Below, piece after piece: positions 42,656 to 51,859 of a stretch of DNA of 64,000 nt; positions within the stretch are counted from its first letter, which is position 1, and every line of letters begins with the position of its first letter. A program made the translations under genes and the position numbers. The notes below the pieces were generated by a model, which ran no database searches, had not been told where the DNA came from, and was given only the letters and a program-made list of their open reading frames with translations. The DNA comes from Candidatus Chryseobacterium colombiense (GTDB taxonomy: Bacteria; Bacteroidota; Bacteroidia; Flavobacteriales; Weeksellaceae): NCBI GenBank assembly GCA_029203185.1, contig CP119310.1:1984001-2048000 (forward strand), read 5' to 3'.

Positions 42656-43957
42656 CTATACAAGTTCTCCGTACAGATCAAACTCTTCAGCTGAGGTAAT
42701 TTTTACATTGGCGAATTCCCCGATAGAGATATAGGTATCTTCTGCAGATACTAAAACGGTATTATCTACATCCGGAGAATCATATTCTGTTCTCCCGATA
42801 AAATAGTTACCTTCTTTCCTGTCAAAGACACATTTAAAAGTCTTTCCGATTTTCTCCTGATTCTTTTCCCAGGAAATCTGAGACTGAAGCTCCATAATCT
42901 CCTCTACTCTGGCTTCTTTTACTTCCTGTGGAATATCATCTTCCAAAACGTAAGCTGTAGTGTTTTCTTCATGCGAATAAGTAAAGCAGCCTAATCGGTC
43001 AAATTTCTGTTCTCTTACCCAGTTTTTAAGCTCCTGAAATCTTTCTTGTGTTTCTCCGGGATACCCTACAATAAGCGTAGTTCTGATGGCCATATCAGGA
43101 ACCTTCTCTCTGAACTTAGCCAATAAAGCATCCGTTTTTTCATGAGTTGTTCCTCTTTTCATCGATTTAAGAAGATCGGAATTGATATGCTGTAAGGGAA
43201 TATCAATATAGTTACAAACCTTAGGCTCTTCTCTGATAATATCTAATACATCTTCCGGGAATCCACTTGGAAATGCATAATGTAATCTGATCCATTCGAT
43301 TCCTTCAACCTTTACCAATTCTTTCAGAAGATCTCCCAAAGCTCTCTTTTTATAAATATCTAATCCGTAGTACGTAAGATCCTGAGCAATAAGGATTAAT
43401 TCTTTGGTTCCTTTTTTGGCAAGTTTAGCTGCTTCATTTACTAATTTCTCAATCGGAGTAGAAACATGTCCTCCTCTCATCAATGGAATAGCACAAAACG
43501 AACAAGGTCTGTCACAACCTTCTGATATTTTAAGGTAAGCATAGTGTTTTGGAGTAGTCGTCAATCTTTCTCCTACTAATTCATGCTTATAATCTGCTCC
43601 CAAATGTTTCAAAAGAATAGGAAGATCTCTGGTTCCGAAATATTGATCTACATCAGGTATTTCTTTTATCAAATCTGGTTTGTATCTTTCGGAAAGACAT
43701 CCAGTTACGAAAACTTTCTCAACCTCTCCTCTGTTTTTTGCATCTACATAATCTAAAATAGTATTGATAGATTCTTCCTTGGCATTATCGATAAATCCAC
43801 AGGTATTAATCACTACAATATCTCCTTTATCCTCATGTACCACTTCTTTACCATTGGCTTTAAGCTGGCTCATTAGAACTTCAGAATCGTACACGTTTTT
43901 GGAGCATCCCAATGTGACTACATTAATTTTCTTTTTACCTACAGATTTTGTTCGCAT
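42656..43957 (-). CDS. rimO: Ribosomal protein S12 methylthiotransferase
   Basis: 433 residues from the ATG at 43955-43957. A radical-SAM enzyme that methylthiolates an Asp of S12. The UPF0004 domain holds Cys18 (TLGCSKN), Cys53 (NTCGF) and Cys87 (TGCLSERY) for one cluster; the radical-SAM cluster is Cys148/152/155 in GCDRPCSFCAIP. A C-terminal TRAM domain (about 365-433) binds substrate. The order of motifs and length fit RimO better than MiaB. A -7 box lies 19 bases upstream. Confidence 0.92.
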   Translation of the reverse strand: MRTKSVGKKKINVVTLGCSKNVYDSEVLMSQLKANGKEVVHEDKGDIVVINTCGFIDNAKEESINTILDYVDAKNRGEVEKVFVTGCLSERYKPDLIKEIPDVDQYFGTRDLPILLKHLGADYKHELVGERLTTTPKHYAYLKISEGCDRPCSFCAIPLMRGGHVSTPIEKLVNEAAKLAKKGTKELILIAQDLTYYGLDIYKKRALGDLLKELVKVEGIEWIRLHYAFPSGFPEDVLDIIREEPKVCNYIDIPLQHINSDLLKSMKRGTTHEKTDALLAKFREKVPDMAIRTTLIVGYPGETQERFQELKNWVREQKFDRLGCFTYSHEENTTAYVLEDDIPQEVKEARVEEIMELQSQISWEKNQEKIGKTFKCVFDRKEGNYFIGRTEYDSPDVDNTVLVSAEDTYISIGEFANVKITSAEEFDLYGELV

Positions 43958-43976
43958 CTTTCTATTTTTCAGGGTG

Positions 43977-43984
43977 CAAAGATA
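43977..43984 (-). promoter_or_regulatory. -7 box for rimO
   Basis: Minus strand TATCTTTG, perfect TAnnTTTG, 19 bases before the ATG. Confidence 0.45.
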
Positions 43985-44009
43985 CAAAATATTAAAAAGG
44001 ATAAATTAA

Positions 44010-44040
44010 AAAAATAAAACCACCTTAAAAAAGTGGTTTT
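44010..44040 (-). terminator. Terminator at the end of the capsule operon
   Basis: On the minus strand AAAACCAC, 9-base loop, GTGGTTTT, then TATTTTTTTAA: an 8-bp stem 45 bases past the stop codon of the WcaJ-like gene. Confidence 0.75.
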
Positions 44041-44085
44041 TAGTATTCTGTTGAATCTTTTCAGTCCAATATTCCGGATTTCTAA

Positions 44086-45474
44086 TCAATAAGCCTGCTC
44101 ATCTCCTTTTACTATATTATATAAGGTAAGAAAAATGATTTTAATATCCAGGAAAAAAGACCAGTTCTGAATATACCAAATGTCTTTTTCAATACGCTTT
44201 TCCATATCTCTGTGAGAAAATATTTCTCCTCTGGAACCCATTACTTGTGCCCACCCCGTAATTCCGGGTTTTACAATATGGCGGGTCATATATTTTTTAG
44301 TGATCTTTGAATATGTTTCCGTCTGTGACAACATATGCGGCCTCGGACCGACAATCGACATATCACCAAGAAAAACATTAATAAACTGCGGCAATTCGTC
44401 TATACTCGTTTTTCTCATAAATGCCCCAAATTTTGTTACTCTTGCATCATTCTTTTTAGTCGTTTCCAAATCTGCATTTTCATTTGCCGTCATACTTCTG
44501 AATTTAATACAATCAAAGGGTTCATTATTCAACCCTGATCTTTTCTGCTTGAAAAATACAGATTCGTTACTCTCGAGTTTTATAATTAAAGCAATAACAG
44601 GAATAAGCCAAGACAGAATAAATACGATGACAAAGAAAGAAAAGACAATATCAAATGTTCTTTTCAGTATTTGTTTTTTGGGATTTGCTAATGGCTCTCT
44701 TATTAGTTTTAAGAAAGGAATCTCGTGAACGACATCATAATAATGCGGTCCAAGATTCAGATATTTAAAATCAGGAACCATATAAATTCTGATCATTTTA
44801 TGTTCAGCAACCTCAACAATCTGTTTGTATAATTCAACTTCAATCTTACTATCGCAAAAAATAATATTATTAATTTTAGAATTTTCTAAATCTTCAAATA
44901 GTTTATCTATTCTCCCTAAATATTTATTTTTAGTTTCTGTTTCTCCAGCAGTATAAGTACCTCTTATTCCCATAGAATTCCTCAGATCATGATTTGATAA
45001 CAAGGAGGTCGACAATTTATTCTCTCCAACAAGCACTGTATTCAAAGAATAGAATTTTCGCCCAATTTTAATTCTATTTTTTTTTCTATATAAAAACAAA
45101 ACAAATCTTGTAAGTGTCATAAAGAAACCAATTAATAGAAAATAAAGGATTACATTTCTATAATTAATTTTTACTGGCAGAATAAGACAAAAGTATATTG
45201 CCGAAAATAAGGCTAGTAAAATAAAAGATTTTGTCAATGCGTTAAAATGCAGCGAAGATTCTTTTATTTTAAGACATTTATATGGTTTAGTCATTGTTGT
45301 AATAACAAACCAAGAAATATTTAAAAGAATAAATTGAGTAATATAGCTTTGAACCAAATCTCCTTTATCTGAGTTTAAAACATATAATTTCCCCAGAATC
45401 AAAAAAAGATTGATAATAATATAATCCCCAATTAGAAAGATTTTGGGTAAATGTTTAAAAAAATAAACTAGCAT
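44086..45474 (-). CDS. WcaJ-type polyprenyl-phosphate sugar-1-phosphate transferase
   Basis: 462 residues. Four hydrophobic segments (about 10-130), then a CoA-binding-like central domain, a fifth membrane segment (FSFFVIVFILSWLIPVIALI) and the catalytic domain with LKRTFDIVFS, FDCIKFRSM, TSIDELPQFINVFLGDMSIVGPRPH and VKPGITGWAQVMGSRGE. This is the full-length type that starts repeat-unit synthesis by moving a sugar phosphate onto undecaprenyl phosphate in the inner membrane. It is the last gene of the locus. A second, short initiating transferase lies at 59504. Confidence 0.9.
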   Translation of the reverse strand: MLVYFFKHLPKIFLIGDYIIINLFLILGKLYVLNSDKGDLVQSYITQFILLNISWFVITTMTKPYKCLKIKESSLHFNALTKSFILLALFSAIYFCLILPVKINYRNVILYFLLIGFFMTLTRFVLFLYRKKNRIKIGRKFYSLNTVLVGENKLSTSLLSNHDLRNSMGIRGTYTAGETETKNKYLGRIDKLFEDLENSKINNIIFCDSKIEVELYKQIVEVAEHKMIRIYMVPDFKYLNLGPHYYDVVHEIPFLKLIREPLANPKKQILKRTFDIVFSFFVIVFILSWLIPVIALIIKLESNESVFFKQKRSGLNNEPFDCIKFRSMTANENADLETTKKNDARVTKFGAFMRKTSIDELPQFINVFLGDMSIVGPRPHMLSQTETYSKITKKYMTRHIVKPGITGWAQVMGSRGEIFSHRDMEKRIEKDIWYIQNWSFFLDIKIIFLTLYNIVKGDEQAY

Positions 45475-45567
45475 AATCCGATTATGATTCTTCTAACTTT
45501 TAAAGTTGCTGCATATTCAACGTAAATTAAAAATTGGGTTATTAATTCTTATTCAGTTTCGAATATA

Positions 45568-46113
45568 TTAAAAATTTTTCAAAGAAAACACAGGTTGAAC
45601 TTTATCTTTTTCTGAAAGAATAATATCTTCAAATGGTAACTGCCAATCAATACTTAAATCAGTATCATTCCAAAGAACACCACCTTCGGATTCTTTATCA
45701 TAAAAATTATCACATTTATAAGAGAACACTGCTGTTTCGCTCAAAACAGAAAAACCATGCCCAAATCCTCTAGGAACATATAATTGTAATTTATTTTCGG
45801 CAGTCAATTCAAGCGAAAACCATTTTCCAAACGTGGGAGAATCTTCACGTAAATCTACTGCAACATCAAGAACTTTTCCCTCCAGGCAAGAGACTAATTT
45901 AGCTTGAGCTTTGTCTCCCTTCTGTAAATGTAGTCCTCTAAGAACACCATAACTGGATTTTGAAATATTATCTTGTACAAAATGACCATTCATTCCTGTA
46001 ATCTCATTAAATTTTTGCTCGTTGAATTTTTCGTAAAAATATCCTCTGTCATCTTCAAAAACAGTGGGTTCTATAATATAGCAATCTTTAAGTGAAGTAG
46101 ATTTTATTTTCAT
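45568..46113 (-). CDS. rfbC: dTDP-4-dehydrorhamnose 3,5-epimerase
   Basis: 181 residues, the family length. The cupin fold shows EPTVFEDDRGYFYEKF, LRGLHLQKGDKAQAKLV with catalytic His62, DVAVDLREDSPTFGKW, YVPRGFGHGFSVLSE and Tyr132 in VFSYKCDNFYD. It converts dTDP-4-keto-6-deoxyglucose to the 4-keto-L-rhamnose form. rfbA, rfbB and rfbD are not in the window, so the rest of the pathway must be encoded elsewhere. It has an internal -7 box 52 bases upstream. Confidence 0.93.
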   Translation of the reverse strand: MKIKSTSLKDCYIIEPTVFEDDRGYFYEKFNEQKFNEITGMNGHFVQDNISKSSYGVLRGLHLQKGDKAQAKLVSCLEGKVLDVAVDLREDSPTFGKWFSLELTAENKLQLYVPRGFGHGFSVLSETAVFSYKCDNFYDKESEGGVLWNDTDLSIDWQLPFEDIILSEKDKVQPVFSLKNF

Positions 46114-46165
46114 AATTTTATCATCATTCTTTGTTGATCCAATACCATTAATTTTAAAATAAGCA

Positions 46166-46173
46166 CAAATATA
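46166..46173 (-). promoter_or_regulatory. Possible internal promoter (-7 box) before rfbC
   Basis: Minus strand TATATTTG, perfect TAnnTTTG, 52 bases before the rfbC ATG in the gap behind the glycosyltransferase gene. Confidence 0.35.
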
Positions 46174-46196
46174 AAAAATAGTTGAGTAAGTAATTG

Positions 46197-47306
46197 TTAT
46201 TTTATTATTCCTTTATAAATGTTAATAAGCTTCAAAAAATTATTTTTTTTATTGTATTCCTTAAATACTTTTTGATATGAATTATTTCCCATTTCAATTC
46301 TTTTTTTTTCATCAAAAAAATACTTAATTTTTTTTATCCCTTCGTCAATTGTATCATAAACAAAACCATTATAATTATTGTCTACTGTATCTTTATTTCC
46401 TATGACATTACTTACCACCAGGGGTTTTCTCATTGCCATGGCTTCTAAAATTGCGATGGGTAATCCTTCCCATAACGAAACTTGTAAATAAAGATCTAAT
46501 GAATTGATTTTTTGTAAAAGTTCCTCTCTTGTTCTGACCCAGCCGGTTACAGTTATGTTTTCCGCAGTAATTTCATCAATAAGCTCCCCGTTTCCAATCC
46601 ATACGAAATTGACATCAGGCATTTTTAAGGCAATTTCATTAAAGGCCTTTGGATTTTTCTGAGGAGTCAGCCTGCCAATCGTTCCTATGGTTAAAGAAGA
46701 ATTTACCTGAGGAGAGAATATTTTTTCTGGCAGATCAAAATCGACCCCATTTCTTACCAATACAGACTTACCTATTTTTTTTGACAATTCAAATTCCGTA
46801 TTTCCAGAAGCTACAGTAGTTCCACCAAATAATAAAGGCATGGCACATTCTATAAATTTGAAAAATAAAACTTTAGCTTTTGAAATATTTTGCTGAACAA
46901 AAGAATATCCGTGTGGTGAATAATAAACATTATTTTTTGATACCAGTCCCAAACACGCAACCCTTCCGATAACACATGCTTTGGCAGAATGAAGATGAAT
47001 AATATCAGGTTTTATCTTTTTTAAGATCTTCCTTGTCTTTTGAATAACGATTGTATCTTTCTTCAGATTTATGGAACGCTGCATATCTATCTCATAGAGA
47101 AAAACATCAGAATGAATTTCTTTATGAAATAATTCTTTATCAAGCTCTACACGATTTGGGCTATAAATTAAATGAATCTCACAATTAATATCAGATTGAT
47201 GCGTTGCTAAGAAGTTACTCAAATCCTTCACATAAGTATAGACCCCTCCCCCAAAAGCTTCTACAAATTGAACGATCTTAATTTTATTTTCCAAAACCAA
47301 TAACAA
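46197..47306 (-). CDS. GT4-family glycosyltransferase
   Basis: 369 residues if started at the TTG at 47304-47306; another TTG at 47292-47294 gives MENKIKIVQF and is equally likely, because no ATG lies near the N-terminus. GT-B fold: IVQFVEAFGGGVYTYVKDL at the donor side start, TIGRLTPQKNPKAFNEIA, and EGLPIAILEAMAMRKPLVVSN with the E-x7-E motif. It adds one sugar to the lipid-linked repeat unit on the cytoplasmic side; donor and linkage are unknown. Confidence 0.85.
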   Translation of the reverse strand: MLLVLENKIKIVQFVEAFGGGVYTYVKDLSNFLATHQSDINCEIHLIYSPNRVELDKELFHKEIHSDVFLYEIDMQRSINLKKDTIVIQKTRKILKKIKPDIIHLHSAKACVIGRVACLGLVSKNNVYYSPHGYSFVQQNISKAKVLFFKFIECAMPLLFGGTTVASGNTEFELSKKIGKSVLVRNGVDFDLPEKIFSPQVNSSLTIGTIGRLTPQKNPKAFNEIALKMPDVNFVWIGNGELIDEITAENITVTGWVRTREELLQKINSLDLYLQVSLWEGLPIAILEAMAMRKPLVVSNVIGNKDTVDNNYNGFVYDTIDEGIKKIKYFFDEKKRIEMGNNSYQKVFKEYNKKNNFLKLINIYKGIIK

Positions 47307-47342
47307 TTTTATTAATACCTAATCAAATGACATCATTCAAAA

Positions 47343-48641
47343 CTATTTTGAAATCATCACATAATACAACGTCTTGGGACTCATCTCTGCAATAGTAATT
47401 GTAGCCCCTTCTTTGCTTACTTTAACACTCTGTTTTTCATAAAAAACTATATTTTCTAAAGGTAACTCTTTTGTTTCAGGAATCTTATATACCTTCAATT
47501 CTAAGGTTTTAACATTTTTATGTAAGCTTGATAAATTTTTCAGATTAATTTTAGTATTAACAACCTTATTACCACTATTGTTATTGATTAAAATATATTC
47601 TCCGCTATTATCATAAGATGCAAATGCAGAAACATGTTCATAATTAGAAGTAAACTTCACCCTGTTCTTAATACTTTGATTATATAGCTTATAAGCCCAC
47701 CAAACCGATCTGGGCTTCCCGTCTTTATTCAGTAATCCATTCATGGAATTATTACAATTAAAAACACCGTTGCTTTCGGCCCAACAGCCTTTACAGGCAC
47801 CATCTATACCATTGCTCTCCAAATACCTGAATACTTCAAGTATTTCTGAGGGAGAGAATTGAGAATACTGATTAATGATTTCACCTAAAACGATTTTCTT
47901 AATTCCCACCTTGGAATATTTAGGCAAAATGATCTCTTTCAATTTTTTAATATCTTTCGAGAAATCTTTTAAATAATCCTGATCTCTCCATTCATGCCAG
48001 GACAAAACATCTACTCTTATATTATTTTTGTTACAAAAGTTTAAAAAACCCTCTATTTCCTTTTCATCATATCGATCAAAAGATGGTCCGGTTAGTAAAG
48101 CCTTTTCTCCTCCCGGTAAAGATCTGATTATATCATGAGCCTTTTTAAAAATCTGATAATATTCTTCCGTGTCAAAATCACCAAAACCTTCCTGATGAAA
48201 AGGTTCATTCCAGATATCATAGATGACCGTATTTTTAAATTTTTGGTATTCGGCTGTTATGATATTTTTTAACCTATCTGTATACAAAGGATGAGGCCAT
48301 TCTTTATTATTTTTTTTGCCTGGATATGCATAAATATCTGACAAAACCAAAATAGGAGTAATATTAAAGCTCCTTAGATAACTGATATCTGAGACCGATT
48401 TATAAGACCAGCCGACTCTCCAATATTTGGGTTGTAATGCAATAATATTGTTTTGAAGTGCTCTAATATCATCATAATGTAAAAAACCGGACATTGAGTG
48501 AATAGTACCCGCCTTTTTAAGAAAATCAATTTCTAAACTTACAGAATCTTTTATTCTCTGGCTTCTGGCTATATGAAAAGAAAAAAAAGAAATGATTATA
48601 AAAATCATTTTATATTTCTTAGAAATAGAATTTGATCTCAT
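47343..48641 (-). CDS. Secreted glycoside hydrolase, clan GH-A (GH39-like)
   Basis: 432 residues. MRSNSISKKYKMIFIIISFFSFHIARSQ is a signal peptide. A (beta/alpha)8 barrel follows, with the acid/base Glu146 in YDIWNEPFHQEG, the WHEW segment (215-218) and a nucleophile candidate Glu254 in KKIVLGEIINQYS. A small beta domain lies at the C-terminus (about 335-432). The layout resembles GH39 enzymes. Being inside the capsule operon, it probably trims or releases the polymer in the periplasm or at the surface; the family number is from memory. Confidence 0.75.
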   Translation of the reverse strand: MRSNSISKKYKMIFIIISFFSFHIARSQRIKDSVSLEIDFLKKAGTIHSMSGFLHYDDIRALQNNIIALQPKYWRVGWSYKSVSDISYLRSFNITPILVLSDIYAYPGKKNNKEWPHPLYTDRLKNIITAEYQKFKNTVIYDIWNEPFHQEGFGDFDTEEYYQIFKKAHDIIRSLPGGEKALLTGPSFDRYDEKEIEGFLNFCNKNNIRVDVLSWHEWRDQDYLKDFSKDIKKLKEIILPKYSKVGIKKIVLGEIINQYSQFSPSEILEVFRYLESNGIDGACKGCWAESNGVFNCNNSMNGLLNKDGKPRSVWWAYKLYNQSIKNRVKFTSNYEHVSAFASYDNSGEYILINNNSGNKVVNTKINLKNLSSLHKNVKTLELKVYKIPETKELPLENIVFYEKQSVKVSKEGATITIAEMSPKTLYYVMISK

Positions 48642-48658
48642 ATATACTTTATATAGGA

Positions 48659-49396
48659 TTATTTTTGTATACCCAATTTATAAGGAATACCAACTTTTAG
48701 CAGTTCCATAAATGTAAGCCATCTTTTATAAAATTTCATATGAAGAGGTCTATCACTTCTGGTTAGCAAACTTCCCAATTGAGTTACTGTATTATTTGAT
48801 CTCCTATAAAGAAGATAAGGTTTTTCAATAAATTTTACTTTTCCTACAACTTCTGCAACTAATCCCAGCCATAAGTCAATAGCAACTTCTTTATTTTTAG
48901 GAAATGGCATAGAATAGTTTAAAACTCTTCTATTAAATGCCATACAGCACCCATAATAAGTACTGCAAATTAAGTTTTTAAAAACTCCTGTTCCTGAATT
49001 ATATATACTAAAAAAAGAAGAATTAGTTACATTTAAAAATTCATCTGTAACCATAGAGTTTGTTACTACTAAATCGTTGACTTTCAAACTTTCTAAAACA
49101 GCAGTGTATTTTCCTGGTAACCAAACATCGTCCTGATCAGATATAAAAATAACATCTCCGAGAGCCTCTTTTAATGCATTTTGAAAATTAGGTGTATAAC
49201 CTTTTTCACCTTTGTTAATTAAAATTTTTATCCTATGATCTTTAATATTTTTTATAATTTCCAATGTACTATCAATAGAACCGTCATCGGAAACAATGAT
49301 TTCATCATTGTTTCCGATTTGCTCCAAGATTGAAGTAATTTGCTCTAATATAAACTTCTCACCGTTATAAGTCGCCAGACATACACTTACTTTCAT
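48659..49396 (-). CDS. GT2-family glycosyltransferase
   Basis: 245 residues from the ATG at 49394-49396, which overlaps the stop of the next upstream gene by 4 bases (ATGA). GT-A fold: KVSVCLATYNGEKFILEQI, EIIVSDDGSIDSTLEI, VIFISDQDDVWLPGKY with the DxD-like QDD motif. The C-terminal VAIDLWLGLVAEVVGKVKFIE and YRRSNNTVT fit rhamnosyltransferase-like members. Probably adds a sugar of the repeat unit. Confidence 0.87.
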   Translation of the reverse strand: MKVSVCLATYNGEKFILEQITSILEQIGNNDEIIVSDDGSIDSTLEIIKNIKDHRIKILINKGEKGYTPNFQNALKEALGDVIFISDQDDVWLPGKYTAVLESLKVNDLVVTNSMVTDEFLNVTNSSFFSIYNSGTGVFKNLICSTYYGCCMAFNRRVLNYSMPFPKNKEVAIDLWLGLVAEVVGKVKFIEKPYLLYRRSNNTVTQLGSLLTRSDRPLHMKFYKRWLTFMELLKVGIPYKLGIQK

Positions 49397-50541
49397 TTCT
49401 TTATTATTTTTGTAAATGCATCCATAAATTGATTTGCCGAACTTGCCCAACTTTTTTCTCCTCCAAAATATACTTTCTCTATATTCCGGGACATTTCGTC
49501 TAATACGCCTTTATTCTTGTAAAGCTCCCATACAGCATTATAAATGGCATCAGAACTTTTGGGCTCAATTATCAATCCTGTTTTCTTATCTTCCACCATC
49601 TCCGGCAGTCCTCCTACATTAGTTGCAATCACAGGTTTCTTAAACGCATAAGCAGACATAATCACCCCGCTTTGGGTAGCATCTGTATAGGGACAAACGA
49701 CTACCGAAGCCTGAGAAATAAGATCCGCTAAATTTTCAGGATAAATATACTCATTCAGGATATTTATTTGCGGGTATTGTTTATAAACTTCAATATTAAA
49801 ATCAAAATTTCCACTTCCTGCAATAGTGAGTGTCATATCTGCATCAGGCTGAAGGTCTATCATCTTCACAAAAGCATCTAATAAAAATCTGATTCCTTTA
49901 TAAGGTGATATTCTACCAAAAAATAACAGATTAAACCCAGAAGGAGGAGAAGAATTATTCGTTTTACAATATCTTAAATAATCATATACACTTAAAAAAG
50001 AAGTATAAATATTATCGGGATTATAGTTATAGTGCTGTATAAAATCTTTTTTTTGATTTTTGTTTAATAGTATTTTGTTATCTATAAGACTAAACTGCAG
50101 GCTTCGTAACATACGGTCCATCATAAAGTTTTCACCTGAATGTAAAAACGGATCATGTACAATGAGCAACATTTTCTTACGGTATGATAATGTTGAAAAA
50201 AAATAGGTAAGCATGTAATTATCTATAATAATCACATCAGGATTTATTTTTTTTAAATATAGATTTATTTTATATGAGATATAAAGCTTTTTAAGAATAT
50301 TTACAGTACGTGTTCCCTTTATGACATAGGTCTTATCAAGATCTATAAGTTCATGGAAACGGGAGAGTTCATCAACTTCCGTCCCTTTCGAAATATTTTC
50401 TTTTAATTTTTCTTTGTTTAAAAAATTATATACTTCGTGAAGTGCTTCTGTAAAGAAATATACATCATTTTTTTTCCTGAGTGCATGAATCAAAGAAATA
50501 TTGGCATCTAAAGCAAATGTAGATAAAAAAGCAACCTTCAT
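49393..50541 (-). CDS. GT4-family glycosyltransferase
   Basis: 382 residues. GT-B fold with an N-terminal acceptor half (KVAFLSTFALDANISLIHAL, DVIIIDNYMLTYF) and a donor half containing LLFFGRISPYKGIRFLLDAF, TLTIAGSGNF and TQSGVIMSAYAFKKPVIATNVGGLPEMV (in pieces) with the family's Glu in the last. It overlaps the following GT2 gene by 4 bases, so the two are translated together. Confidence 0.88.
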   Translation of the reverse strand: MKVAFLSTFALDANISLIHALRKKNDVYFFTEALHEVYNFLNKEKLKENISKGTEVDELSRFHELIDLDKTYVIKGTRTVNILKKLYISYKINLYLKKINPDVIIIDNYMLTYFFSTLSYRKKMLLIVHDPFLHSGENFMMDRMLRSLQFSLIDNKILLNKNQKKDFIQHYNYNPDNIYTSFLSVYDYLRYCKTNNSSPPSGFNLLFFGRISPYKGIRFLLDAFVKMIDLQPDADMTLTIAGSGNFDFNIEVYKQYPQINILNEYIYPENLADLISQASVVVCPYTDATQSGVIMSAYAFKKPVIATNVGGLPEMVEDKKTGLIIEPKSSDAIYNAVWELYKNKGVLDEMSRNIEKVYFGGEKSWASSANQFMDAFTKIIKK

Positions 50542-50565
50542 TGTGAAATTTTCCGTTTATACTAT

Positions 50566-51783
50566 TTATTTCTTTGGAGCAAGAATCTTATCTATATGTT
50601 TATTAAAAATAAAATAAGCTCTACTGATCGTAGGTTTATCCCATAAGATATTTTCATATTTTCTAATAATAAAATTATTAGCCTTATACATCTTCAAAAT
50701 CCCAAATAATAACAATACAAAAGTAAAGATAATTTTTACCACCCGATTGAGTACAACATATAAATAAGGATACAATATCCAATAACAAACTACAAAAAGG
50801 GTTGTCATTCTGTCAATCAGAACGGAATATTCGGATAAAAACAAGTAGGTTGTCGTAAATATAAAGAACAGATTGAAAAAAATATTAAGCAATTTTTCAT
50901 CTTTTATATATTCTCCTATTTTATCATAAGATTTATAAAATATGATAAAGGTTAAGAACTTTTCCAGGTATCCTATTGTAATTCCATATCCATAGCTATA
51001 CATACTGCTTTTTGAATACGCTTCTGCCATGATAGCATAAAATCCTCCAAAAAAATTCCCAATTGCAATAACTATCGGTGTGATAAATTTAATCTGTCCC
51101 AAATACAACACATTTCCCAGTATAAAAGTCCCCCAAACAAATGCAGGAGCGAACTTTTTATGCAGAAAAAAGTAAAGAGGAAAATAAAAAATCGCAGAGG
51201 AATGGAAAAGCAATCCTATTCCATTACATATAAAATATTTAAAAGCATTTCTTTCTTTAATAAACTGTAAAGAATAGATAAAAAGAAAGATTGCTTTTGA
51301 ATTTCTAATCAGATTGATTTCTATAACCAAACCTGAAAATATCAAAAACATTATGAAACCCAGTATATACTGAGGAGAATATTTCTTAAAAAAATAATTG
51401 AGAAATAGTACATCTATAAAAGAAGAAACGATTTGCAGTGAAAAATAGCTTTTATTAATACTCTTAAGAAGAACCAATACCACTTTAAAACCCGGTTCCA
51501 CTTTCAAAAGAAAATCTTCACCTCCTGAGAAAAAATTAGAAAGCCCGCGAAAGTCAGAAAGAGTAGGTGCTGTTTCATATAATGGATAATAAACAGCAAA
51601 ATCTGTATCAATATACCCTCTAAATCCAAAAAAAATAAAAAATATCAACATACCTAAGTATCTGATTATTTTTATATCTCCGTCACTATTTCTTAATTTA
51701 TTTTCCCAAAGAAAAAGAACAAAATAAATCAAAAAAAGAATAATATATGGGATTGAATATGTAAAACTAAAAGTAGGCTCCAT
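50566..51783 (-). CDS. wzy: EpsG-type O-antigen/capsule polymerase
   Basis: 405 residues with about ten to twelve hydrophobic segments over its whole length. The EpsG-family signatures are FIFFGFRGYIDTDFAVYYPLYE (in pieces: FFGFRGYI, DTDFAVYYPLY), LIRNSKAIFLFIYSLQFIKE and LLFHSSAIFYFPLYFF. It would join lipid-linked repeat units on the periplasmic side, the Wzy step. A -7 box 33 bases upstream may give internal transcription. Confidence 0.82.
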   Translation of the reverse strand: MEPTFSFTYSIPYIILFLIYFVLFLWENKLRNSDGDIKIIRYLGMLIFFIFFGFRGYIDTDFAVYYPLYETAPTLSDFRGLSNFFSGGEDFLLKVEPGFKVVLVLLKSINKSYFSLQIVSSFIDVLFLNYFFKKYSPQYILGFIMFLIFSGLVIEINLIRNSKAIFLFIYSLQFIKERNAFKYFICNGIGLLFHSSAIFYFPLYFFLHKKFAPAFVWGTFILGNVLYLGQIKFITPIVIAIGNFFGGFYAIMAEAYSKSSMYSYGYGITIGYLEKFLTFIIFYKSYDKIGEYIKDEKLLNIFFNLFFIFTTTYLFLSEYSVLIDRMTTLFVVCYWILYPYLYVVLNRVVKIIFTFVLLLFGILKMYKANNFIIRKYENILWDKPTISRAYFIFNKHIDKILAPKK

Positions 51784-51816
51784 GAATTATCACATTTTCA
51801 GATATTTTGTTAATTG

Positions 51817-51824
51817 CAAATATA
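51817..51824 (-). promoter_or_regulatory. Possible internal promoter (-7 box) before wzy
   Basis: Minus strand TATATTTG, perfect TAnnTTTG, 33 bases before the ATG. Confidence 0.35.
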
Positions 51825-51859
51825 AATAAATGATTAACAATCAACTCTCTATAATTAAT

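Noticed and set aside
44300..44728. 142-codon + strand frame
   Set aside because: It runs antisense through the catalytic domain of the WcaJ-type gene and has no coding features of its own.
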